A DNA stretch of 7,257 nucleotides. It comes from Bacteroidota bacterium (GTDB lineage: Bacteria > Bacteroidota > Bacteroidia > Flavobacteriales > Flavobacteriaceae). The stretch spans positions 1-7,257 of the forward strand of contig JADFSQ010000097.1 of NCBI GenBank assembly GCA_022560715.1, read 5' to 3'. Below are positions 1-5,868 of the stretch, piece after piece (positions within the stretch are counted from its first letter, which is position 1; each line of letters starts with the position of its first letter). The notes below the pieces were generated by a model that was not told where the DNA came from, did no database searches, and saw only the letters and a list, made by a program, of their open reading frames with translations. The position numbers were made by a program, and so were the translations under genes.

Positions 1-810
1 AGCGTACAAATGAAAAAAACCTTCGTAATCTTCAGTAAGTTCTGGAGTTTCATCTTTTGGTAGAGCATTGATAAATTCAGTAGCGTAGTACATAGAATTT
101 ATCATTTTTCCTTTGGCATAACCAGGATGCACAATTTTGCCCTTCACTTTTACTTTTGCTCCTGCAGCATTAAAATTTTCGTATTCCAGTTCGCCAACCT
201 GACTTCCATCCACAGTATAAGCCCAATCTGCTCCAAATTTTTCAACATCAAATTTATGAGCACCACGACCAATTTCTTCGTCAGGAGTAAAGCCAACTCT
301 AATCGTTCCGTGTTTAATTTCGGGATGGATGATTAAATATTCCATTGCTGAAATTATTTCACAAATTCCGGCCTTATCATCTGCACCAAGTAAGGTTGTG
401 CCATCAGTGGTAATGAGTGTTTGTCCTTTATAAAGCAATAAATCTTCAAAATAATCTGGAGATAATACAATGCTATCTTCAGCATTTAAAACAATGTCTT
501 TTCCATCGTAATTCTCAATTATTTGTGGTTTTACATTTGTGGCAGTAAAATCGGGTGAGGTATCAAAATGAGAAATAAAACCAATAATAGGAACCTTATG
601 CCCAACATTACTTGGCAAAGTTGCCATAATGTATGCATTTTTATCAATGCTTACATCTTGCATTCCTATAGTCAGAAGTTCTTTAACCAACATATTGGCT
701 AAATTCCATTGTTTTTCAGTGCTTGGTGTAGTGTCAGAATTTGGATCGCTTTCGGTGTCTATAGTTACATAGCTTATAAAACGATCTATAATATGTTGTT
801 TGTTTATCAT
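1..810 (-). CDS. pepT: Peptidase T (tripeptide aminopeptidase), C-terminus cut by window edge
   Basis: Cytoplasmic zinc aminopeptidase of the M20B family, which releases the N-terminal residue from tripeptides during peptide use. The frame is open from the ATG at 810 to base 1 without a stop, giving 270 codons; the family is usually about 410 residues, so roughly the last third lies outside the window. Family landmarks are visible. The first metal ligand and the adjacent catalytic Asp lie in SHFDTSPDF (H81, D83). The bridging Asp is in LLGADDKAG (D144). The general base and metal ligand are in [11 protein letters not shown] (E178, E179). A further metal ligand is in TVDGS (D201), and [10 protein letters not shown] follows at 227-236. 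The final His ligand of the family would fall beyond the edge. The gene is divergent from pyrD and has a good promoter match just upstream. Identification is secure; the end is truncated only by the window. Confidence 0.95.
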   Translation of the reverse strand, partial: MINKQHIIDRFISYVTIDTESDPNSDTTPSTEKQWNLANMLVKELLTIGMQDVSIDKNAYIMATLPSNVGHKVPIIGFISHFDTSPDFTATNVKPQIIENYDGKDIVLNAEDSIVLSPDYFEDLLLYKGQTLITTDGTTLLGADDKAGICEIISAMEYLIIHPEIKHGTIRVGFTPDEEIGRGAHKFDVEKFGADWAYTVDGSQVGELEYENFNAAGAKVKVKGKIVHPGYAKGKMINSMYYATEFINALPKDETPELTEDYEGFFHLYA

Positions 811-828
811 TTAGAAATTGAATTTATT

Positions 829-859
829 CAAAAATAATCAACCAATTTTGAAGCGACAA
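829..859 (-). promoter_or_regulatory. Predicted Bacteroidota-type promoter of pepT
   Basis: Read on the minus strand, TTG (859-857) is followed by a 20-base spacer and then TATTTTTG (836-829). This matches the Bacteroidota -33 (TTTG/TTG) and -7 (TAnnTTTG) consensus, with the -7 element perfect. The box ends 18 bases before the pepT ATG, implying a very short leader. It lies in the divergent region shared with pyrD. No transcript data are available here. Confidence 0.6.
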
Positions 860-898
860 GTGTTGTGTTAGTTTCTTTTTAGTTGAATGGATTTAACG

Positions 899-906
899 TA
901 TTTTTA
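899..906 (+). promoter_or_regulatory. Possible -7 element for pyrD
   Basis: TATTTTTA matches TAnnTTTG except for the last base and ends 17 bases before the pyrD ATG, the same distance seen for the pepT box on the other strand. There is no well-placed -33 TTTG: the TTG at 883-885 leaves only 13 bases of spacer. In such AT-rich DNA a chance match is possible. Confidence 0.3.
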
Positions 907-923
907 CACCCAAATTTTACTCC

Positions 924-1946
924 ATGTACAAATTATTAATACGACCATTACTTTTTTGTTTCGACCCTGAAAAAGTACATCGTTTTACATTTGTATTTAT
1001 AAGATTTGTTAGTAAAATTCCTCTAATTCCAAATCTAATCAGAAGCTTATATGTTGTAAATGATAAACGTTTAGAGAGAAATTTATTCGGTTTAACCTTT
1101 AAAAATCCTGTTGGACTTGCTGCTGGATTCGATAAAGATGCAAAACTGTTTAATGAACTTTCTAATTTTGGTTTTGGTTTTATAGAAATAGGAACGCTAA
1201 CACCAAATCCTCAAAATGGAAACCCTAAAAAACGTTTATTTCGATTAAAATTGGATTCAGCAATTATTAACAGAATGGGTTTTAATAATGTAGGCGTTTT
1301 AGAAGCTGTTAAGCGTTTGAAACAGAACAAAGACGTTTTAATTGGAGGTAATATTGGCAAGAACAAAACAACACCAAACGAAAACGCGGTAGAAGATTAT
1401 AAAATTTGTTTTGAAGCTTTGTTTGACTATGTCGATTATTTTGTTGTGAATGTAAGTTCACCAAACACGCCAAATTTAAGAGCATTACAAGATAAAGTAC
1501 CTCTAACAAATCTTTTGAAAGATTTGCAAATTGCAAATTCCAAAAAACAAAACCCAAAGCCAATACTTTTGAAAATTGCTCCAGATTTAACCAACGATCA
1601 ATTACTCGATATCATTGATATTGTTGTAGAAACAAAAATTGATGGTGTTATTGCTACTAATACTACAATTTTGCGAAATGATTTACAATCTAAAAACAAG
1701 AAAGAAACAGGAGGTTTAAGTGGTAAGCCGCTTGCCAAACGTTCTACGGAAGTGATACGTTTTTTATCCGAAAAAAGTAATAAGGCGTTTCCGATTATTG
1801 GAGTAGGAGGTATTCATTCTGTAAAAGATGCTTTAGAAAAATTGGATGCAGGAGCCGATTTAATTCAGCTTTATACAGGATTTATTTATGAAGGTCCAAA
1901 ACTTGTTAAGGATATTAATATGGCATTGCTTACTAAACTTGAATAA
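924..1946 (+). CDS. pyrD: Dihydroorotate dehydrogenase (quinone), class 2
   Basis: Oxidises dihydroorotate to orotate in de novo pyrimidine synthesis, using FMN and passing electrons to membrane quinone. At 340 residues it has the usual class 2 length. The N-terminal segment (about 1-45, with FDPEKVHR at 13-20) is the class 2 extension that binds the membrane and forms the quinone tunnel; class 1 enzymes lack it. Barrel motifs follow in order: [10 protein letters not shown] (64-73, FMN site), NRMGFNN (116-122), GGNIGKNK (141-148) and [11 protein letters not shown] (176-186). By alignment from memory with the E. coli enzyme, S179 is the catalytic Ser. Later motifs are [28 protein letters not shown] and the phosphate-binding end [13 protein letters not shown]. 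The ATG at 924 gives the complete N-terminal helix, so the start is well placed. It is divergent from pepT, and 79 bases separate it from the next gene. Confidence 0.97.
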   Translation: MYKLLIRPLLFCFDPEKVHRFTFVFIRFVSKIPLIPNLIRSLYVVNDKRLERNLFGLTFKNPVGLAAGFDKDAKLFNELSNFGFGFIEIGTLTPNPQNGNPKKRLFRLKLDSAIINRMGFNNVGVLEAVKRLKQNKDVLIGGNIGKNKTTPNENAVEDYKICFEALFDYVDYFVVNVSSPNTPNLRALQDKVPLTNLLKDLQIANSKKQNPKPILLKIAPDLTNDQLLDIIDIVVETKIDGVIATNTTILRNDLQSKNKKETGGLSGKPLAKRSTEVIRFLSEKSNKAFPIIGVGGIHSVKDALEKLDAGADLIQLYTGFIYEGPKLVKDINMALLTKLE

Positions 1947-1996
1947 AAGCTTCTTTCATGAGATTATTTCTCGGCAATGTTTCTTAAAAATAGTAG

Positions 1997-2004
1997 TATT
2001 TTTA
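1997..2004 (+). promoter_or_regulatory. Possible -7 element for the HMG-CoA lyase gene
   Basis: TATTTTTA is identical to the box proposed upstream of pyrD and is one base off TAnnTTTG. It ends 21 bases before the ATG at 2026. No convincing -33 TTTG lies 17-21 bases upstream, so read-through from pyrD across the 79-base gap, which holds no clear terminator, is an equally good explanation. Confidence 0.25.
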
Positions 2005-2025
2005 TCCTAGTATTAAATTGTTGCA

Positions 2026-2892
2026 ATGCCTAATAAAATAAAAATTATTGAATGTCCTCGTGATGCGATGCAAGGTATCAAAGACTTTATTCCAACCGAG
2101 TGTAAAGTGCAATATATACAGTCGTTACTTCGTGTTGGTTTTGATACTATAGATTTTGGAAGCTTTGTATCGCCAAAAGCCATACCGCAAATGGTTGATA
2201 CTGCTGAAGTTTTAGCGCAACTTGATTTATCTAAAACCACTAGCAAGTTATTGGCAATTGTTGCTAATACTCGTGGAGCAAGCGATGCTTCACAATATAA
2301 TGAGATCGATTATTTAGGCTATCCATTTTCTATTTCAGAGAATTTCCAGATGCGAAACACACACAAAACCATTGCGCAATCGGTAGTTACCCTTCAAGAA
2401 ATTTTAAATATAGCAGATAGAACCAATAAACTGGTTGTCGTTTATTTATCTATGGGTTTTGGAAATCCTTATGGTGACCCATGGAATGTTGATATTGTAG
2501 GAAATTGGACAGAGCGTTTAGGCAAAATGGGAGTGAAAATTATATCGTTGAGTGATACCATTGGAAGCTCAAATCCTGAAAATATTGAGTATCTGTTTTC
2601 AAGTTTAATTCCTAAATACCCAGAAATTGAATTTGGAGCACATTTGCATACTACTCCAAGTTCTTGGTTCGAAAAGGTTGATGCTGCATACAAAGCTGGT
2701 TGCCGACGCTTTGATGGTGCAATTCAAGGTTTTGGTGGTTGCCCAATGGCTAAAGATGAATTGACAGGAAATATGCCAACCGAAAAATTAGTATCCTATT
2801 TTACTAAACGACAACCTGTAAATAATCTTGATGCTTTAAGTTTTGAAAGCGCTTTTAATGAAGCCTCTAAACTATTTAATACATATTTTTGA
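2026..2892 (+). CDS. Hydroxymethylglutaryl-CoA lyase family protein
   Basis: Predicted to cleave 3-hydroxy-3-methylglutaryl-CoA into acetyl-CoA and acetoacetate, the last step of leucine breakdown (bacterial symbol mvaB, human HMGCL). The 288-residue length suits this TIM-barrel family. Residues corresponding to the family's active site are visible: R12 and D13 in ECPRDAMQ (catalytic Arg and metal Asp), D177 in SLSDTIG, H206 and H208 in GAHLHTT (metal ligands), C239 in GFGGCPMAK (catalytic Cys of the signature loop) and N249 in TGNMPTE. The SFVSPK block at 46-51 is also typical. Differences from the textbook form are PRDAMQ for PRDGLQ, HLHTT for HCHDT, and Asp rather than Glu at 43 in IDFGSF. 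The related 2-isopropylmalate or homocitrate synthases are much longer and lack the GGCP loop, so lyase is favoured. No other leucine-degradation gene is visible nearby. Confidence 0.85.
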   Translation: MPNKIKIIECPRDAMQGIKDFIPTECKVQYIQSLLRVGFDTIDFGSFVSPKAIPQMVDTAEVLAQLDLSKTTSKLLAIVANTRGASDASQYNEIDYLGYPFSISENFQMRNTHKTIAQSVVTLQEILNIADRTNKLVVVYLSMGFGNPYGDPWNVDIVGNWTERLGKMGVKIISLSDTIGSSNPENIEYLFSSLIPKYPEIEFGAHLHTTPSSWFEKVDAAYKAGCRRFDGAIQGFGGCPMAKDELTGNMPTEKLVSYFTKRQPVNNLDALSFESAFNEASKLFNTYF

Positions 2893-2982
2893 GTAATTAT
2901 AATTTTTTATTTGTTCTAATTGCTTCATTTTCAAAAGTAAAAGTTTATTGATTAATATTATTTAAAATTATTCTAAATAAAG

Positions 2983-3013
2983 TTTGTTTTTTTCATTTTG
3001 AGGTTTATATTTG
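2983..3013 (+). promoter_or_regulatory. Strong Bacteroidota-type promoter of the porin operon
   Basis: TTTG (2983-2986), a 19-base spacer, then TATATTTG (3006-3013). This matches the Bacteroidota -33/-7 consensus TTTG-N19-TAnnTTTG at every defined position and is the best promoter in the window. The start of transcription should fall near 3018-3020, leaving a leader of about 40 bases, longer than that implied for the other genes here. The upstream gap from 2893 is very AT-rich and shows no clear terminator. Confidence 0.75.
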
Positions 3014-3058
3014 CTCCTGAAATAATTCACTATTTATAATTAATCTAAATAACAACAA

Positions 3059-4219
3059 ATGAAAAAAACAATATTACCTTTAGCAATTTTAATATCTACT
3101 TTTGGGTTTTCTCAAACTATAAGTCAGGATACTACAGCAGTAAATCAGCAACAAAATGCTGTAAATACTATTTTGAGTAGTAAAAATTCAAAAGGGATTA
3201 CAATTGGAGGGTATGGTCAGGTAGATTATAACCAACCAGAAGGTAAAAATGGAAAGTTAGATGTTCATAGGTTTATTATGTTTTTGGGTTATAAGTTTAG
3301 CGACAGAGTACAATTTGTTACCGAAATTGAATTTGAGCACGTTAAAGAACTCTTTGTAGAACAGGCATTTTTAAGCTATAGTGTTAGCGATAATTTTAAT
3401 ATTCGTGGTGGGTTGATGTTAGTGCCTATGGGAATTGTAAATGAGTATCATGAACCAACTACGTTTAATGGCGTTGAGCGTCCGAATGTAGATAAAAGTA
3501 TTGTGCCTTCAACCTGGAGAGAAATTGGAATTGGTGTATCAGGAAGATTTAATGAAGCTTCATTGCGTTATCAGGCTTATGTTTTTAACGGTTTTGCTTC
3601 AGTAAATAACGGCAAAGTTCTTGGAGGTAGTAATGGTCTTCGTAATGGACGTCAAAAAGGAGCAGAATCGACAATTAACACGCCTAATTTTTCTGCTAAA
3701 ATAGATTATTATGGTATCTCTGGTTTGCGTTTAGGACTTGCTGGTTATTTTGGACGTACACAGGCAGAAGATGATGTGCAAGATATTGATGGAGCAGATG
3801 TAGGTATAACTATGGTTGGATTAGATGCAAGATATGTATATAAACGGTTTTCAGCAAGAGGACAATTTATACAGGCAATATTGACGGATACTGAAGCATA
3901 TAATATTTTATACGAAACTGATTTGGGTTCAGAGCTTAAAGGTTGGTATGCCGAAGCTGCTTATAATTTGTTGCCTCTTTCTAAAGAACAAAAGTTAGAT
4001 GCCTTTGTGCGTTATGAACAGTATGACACGCATGCCGCAACACAAGATGCAAATATTGCTAGAAACTTGGCATATAATCGTAACGAATGGACTTTAGGGT
4101 TAAGTTATCATGTTGCCCCTGGAGCAGTTGTAAAAGCCGATTATCAATTTATTGATAATGCAGTGTTAAATAATAAAACAAAAGGACAACTTAATTTAGG
4201 TTTCGGGATTTGGTTTTAA
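3059..4219 (+). CDS. Outer-membrane porin, OprO/OprP-like (Bacteroidota type)
   Basis: Predicted outer-membrane beta-barrel channel of 386 residues. A signal peptide covers residues 1-18 (MKK, hydrophobic stretch, then GFS/Q). A polar Gln/Asn-rich linker (19-46) precedes the barrel, which begins at TIGGYGQVDYN (48-58). Conserved blocks of the phosphate-selective-porin-like family follow: VHRFIMFLGYKF (69-80), TEIEFEH (88-94), VEQAFLSY (100-107), LVPMGIVNEYHEP (121-133), FNGVERP (136-142) and PSTWREIGIG (150-159). The rest alternates aromatic and polar residues in barrel fashion. The C-terminus NLGFGIWF ends in Phe, the usual recognition signal for barrel insertion. Substrate cannot be read from the sequence; phosphate selectivity should not be assumed from the family name. 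It is first in an apparent operon, with only 18 bases to the FMN-binding protein gene and a strong promoter upstream. Confidence 0.85.
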   Translation: MKKTILPLAILISTFGFSQTISQDTTAVNQQQNAVNTILSSKNSKGITIGGYGQVDYNQPEGKNGKLDVHRFIMFLGYKFSDRVQFVTEIEFEHVKELFVEQAFLSYSVSDNFNIRGGLMLVPMGIVNEYHEPTTFNGVERPNVDKSIVPSTWREIGIGVSGRFNEASLRYQAYVFNGFASVNNGKVLGGSNGLRNGRQKGAESTINTPNFSAKIDYYGISGLRLGLAGYFGRTQAEDDVQDIDGADVGITMVGLDARYVYKRFSARGQFIQAILTDTEAYNILYETDLGSELKGWYAEAAYNLLPLSKEQKLDAFVRYEQYDTHAATQDANIARNLAYNRNEWTLGLSYHVAPGAVVKADYQFIDNAVLNNKTKGQLNLGFGIWF

Positions 4220-4237
4220 TAGTCAAAATAATTAAAT

Positions 4238-4765
4238 ATGAATTTTAAATCTGTTTTAGTAATTATAGTTTCAGCTTTAGCACTGTCTTTCGGTTTGCCG
4301 AAAAATATTCAGAAAAAAGTAGATGCTACAATAAAAAAAACGTTTAATACTGAACAATTTTCACTTCAGCAAATAGATATTCCTTCCGAAATAATAAAAT
4401 CTTTACCAACAAGTTTCAGAGCCAAAAGTTTATATAAGATTAAAACTGAAGATGATTTTTTAGGCTATGCCTATATTTCTAAAGCAGCAAGCAAAACAGA
4501 TGAATTCGATTATTTGGTTTTATTTGATAAAGATTTAATAATTGTGAAATCAAAAGTTTTAATTTATCGTGAAGATTATGGTGGTGAGATTGGGAGTAAG
4601 CGTTGGCTAAAACAATTTATTGGGAAAACTAAAAACGATGAATTAGTATATGGAGATAATATTGCAGCAATTTCTGGAGCTACTATTTCTGTTAAATCCA
4701 TGACATTGGCTATTAATAAATTATTGCAATCCATTAAAATTCTTCACAATAAAAATATTATCTGA
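4238..4765 (+). CDS. Exported FMN-binding-domain protein (probable covalent flavoprotein)
   Basis: Small protein of 175 residues. A hydrophobic N-terminal segment (about 5-20) acts as signal or membrane anchor; there is no Cys, so it is not a lipoprotein. Residues about 75-165 resemble the FMN_bind domain of NqrC and RnfG: FLGYAYIS (74-81), YREDYGGEIGS (110-120), then W123 and the flavinylation-type motif ISGATIS (145-151) followed by VKSMT. In this family FMN is attached by ApbE through a phosphoester to the Thr of (S/T)GAT, here T149. The Asp normally three residues before the Ser is Ala here (A143), which may weaken modification. No ApbE, Nqr or Rnf genes lie in the window. The expected role is one-electron transfer at the periplasmic face. 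Its stop overlaps the next start by one base, so the two are probably translationally coupled. Confidence 0.8.
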   Translation: MNFKSVLVIIVSALALSFGLPKNIQKKVDATIKKTFNTEQFSLQQIDIPSEIIKSLPTSFRAKSLYKIKTEDDFLGYAYISKAASKTDEFDYLVLFDKDLIIVKSKVLIYREDYGGEIGSKRWLKQFIGKTKNDELVYGDNIAAISGATISVKSMTLAINKLLQSIKILHNKNII

Positions 4766-5253
4766 TGCAAATAAACGGTCTCATACAAACACTTCCCAAA
4801 GAACTAAAACTATTAATTGGCACTTTTATAATCGTATTAAGCATTGGTTTTTATACAGGTTTGTTGTTTGTAGGAGAAACATCTTCAGCAAGTCCAAATG
4901 GTATAGAAGAACAATATTTGGGGAATGAAACCGATGAGGATACTATGGTTATGAAATTTAAAAAAAGCGAAAAAGAAATGCTTTCACTTGTTCATAATCA
5001 TGTGTTGTCGATGTCGATTATTTTCTTTTTAGTCGGTTTACTTTTAAGCATAGTTAAACTAAACAAAACACTCAAACTATTTTTAATGATTGAACCTTTT
5101 GTATCAGTCATACTAACCTTTGGAGGTATTTATTTACTTTGGACTGGCTTACTTTGGATGAAATATGTTGTCATGTTTTCAGGAATAGCAATGGTGCTTA
5201 CATTTACAGTTTCGACTATCATTATTTTATCTCAACTTTTTGCCAAGAAGTAG
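4765..5253 (+). CDS. Four-helix inner-membrane protein, unknown function, coupled to the flavoprotein
   Basis: I do not recognise a named family. The 162-residue protein has four predicted membrane helices, about 15-36, 78-98, 103-126 and 134-158. The positive-inside rule (K12 and K15 before helix 1, K98/K101/K104 between helices 2 and 3, C-terminal KK) puts both ends in the cytoplasm. The acidic loop 38-76 then faces the periplasm and ends at H77-N-H79 just before helix 2. E110-P111 sits inside helix 3. Histidines at that place could bind haem or metal, or take part in quinone or proton chemistry, but only these two His are present, so a classic two-haem cytochrome b is unlikely. There is no Cys and no CxxCH motif. 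The ATG overlaps the flavoprotein stop (TGATG), which suggests the two proteins act together, possibly as electron donor and acceptor across the membrane. That function is inferred from context only. Confidence 0.75.
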   Translation: MQINGLIQTLPKELKLLIGTFIIVLSIGFYTGLLFVGETSSASPNGIEEQYLGNETDEDTMVMKFKKSEKEMLSLVHNHVLSMSIIFFLVGLLLSIVKLNKTLKLFLMIEPFVSVILTFGGIYLLWTGLLWMKYVVMFSGIAMVLTFTVSTIIILSQLFAKK

Positions 5254-5299
5254 AGTTAAATCTAAATAGTTAAAATTTATTTCTCACATAACTTTTGAG

Positions 5300-5307
5300 T
5301 ATCTTTG
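5300..5307 (+). promoter_or_regulatory. Predicted -7 element of the ferritin promoter
   Basis: TATCTTTG is a perfect TAnnTTTG match ending 19 bases before the ferritin ATG. The matching -33 region is poor: TTTA at 5276-5279 with a 20-base spacer, and no TTG. The weak -33 could mean an activator is needed. Ferritin therefore probably has its own transcript, separate from the porin operon 73 bases upstream. Confidence 0.5.
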
Positions 5308-5326
5308 AATATCTAAAACTTCGATT

Positions 5327-5833
5327 ATGAACACTTCAATTGAAAAATTGCTAAACGACCAGATTAAGTTTGAAGCAAGCGCATCGATGCAATATCTCGC
5401 TATGGCCTCATGGGCAGATGCTAATGGCTATAGTGGTGTAGCTGAATTCTTTTATTTACAATCGGAAGAAGAGCGCGTACACATGATTAAGCTGGTTAAG
5501 TTTATTAATGAACGTAGTGCAACGGTTATTATTCCTGATTTAGATAAACCGAGAAGCGATTTTGGGTCTTTAAACCAATTATTTGAAACTTTTTTAGAAC
5601 AAGAAGTTTTTGTAACTGAAAAAATTAATCATATTATCTACGAATGTCTTCAGCATAAAGATTACAATGTGCATAATTTTATGCAATGGTATGTTACCGA
5701 ACAGTTGGAAGAAGAAGCAGTAGCCAAAACATTACTGGATAAATTAATGATTATTGGCGATAATAAATCTGGTCATTATTTGTTCGACAGAGATATTAAT
5801 ACAATTGCTTCGGATAAAGCAAATCAAGAATAA
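5327..5833 (+). CDS. ftnA: Bacterial non-haem ferritin
   Basis: Iron-storage protein that would form a 24-subunit cytoplasmic shell, oxidise Fe(II) at a di-iron site and store it as mineral. At 168 residues it has normal FtnA length. By comparison with E. coli FtnA recalled from memory, the ferroxidase set is intact: E16, E49 and H52 (in EEERVH), E93 (in EQEVF) and Q126. The third iron site residues are also present: E48, E125, E128 and E129 (in WYVTEQLEEE). The C-terminal block GHYLFDRDI corresponds to the GLYFIDKEL block of FtnA. It is not a bacterioferritin: the overall match is to FtnA, including the WYV.EQ.EEE block. It has its own -7 box and ends at a likely terminator, so it seems to be a single-gene unit, convergent with the hydroxylase gene 19 bases away. 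Confidence 0.95.
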   Translation: MNTSIEKLLNDQIKFEASASMQYLAMASWADANGYSGVAEFFYLQSEEERVHMIKLVKFINERSATVIIPDLDKPRSDFGSLNQLFETFLEQEVFVTEKINHIIYECLQHKDYNVHNFMQWYVTEQLEEEAVAKTLLDKLMIIGDNKSGHYLFDRDINTIASDKANQE

Positions 5834-5841
5834 GATTTTAC

Positions 5842-5868
5842 GGTTTAATTGTCTAAACTATTTTTTTT
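5842..5868 (+). terminator. Likely intrinsic terminator of ferritin
   Basis: GGTTTA (5842-5847), a six-base loop, then TAAACT (5854-5859) form a 6-bp stem including one G-T pair, followed after one base by eight T (5861-5868). The stem is AT-rich and weak, but the T-run and the position nine bases after the ferritin stop fit a terminator. It overlaps the last codons of the convergent hydroxylase gene. It should not work for the opposite strand, which has no T-run after the stem. Confidence 0.45.

Noticed and set aside
127..336. 69-codon open frame on the plus strand
   Set aside because: It lies inside and opposite to the well-supported pepT frame, and its product has no recognisable features.
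1309..1563. 84-codon open frame on the minus strand
   Set aside because: Antisense shadow within pyrD, whose own frame carries all the family motifs.
2013..2693. Two minus-strand open frames of 77 and 74 codons
   Set aside because: Both are antisense to the HMG-CoA lyase gene and lack any independent support.
2895..2908. Palindrome AATTATAATT followed by T residues just after the lyase stop, as a possible terminator
   Set aside because: The palindrome has no loop and no G or C, so it cannot form a stable terminator hairpin; chance in AT-rich DNA.
3020..3035. AAATA/TATTT inverted repeat in the porin leader as a possible regulatory hairpin
   Set aside because: A five-pair stem with only A-T pairs is too weak, and no riboswitch-like pattern surrounds it.
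4238..5253. Part of an Nqr or Rnf complex
   Set aside because: The flavoprotein resembles the FMN domain of NqrC/RnfG, but none of the other Nqr/Rnf subunits is present and the four-helix partner does not resemble NqrD/E or RnfA/E.
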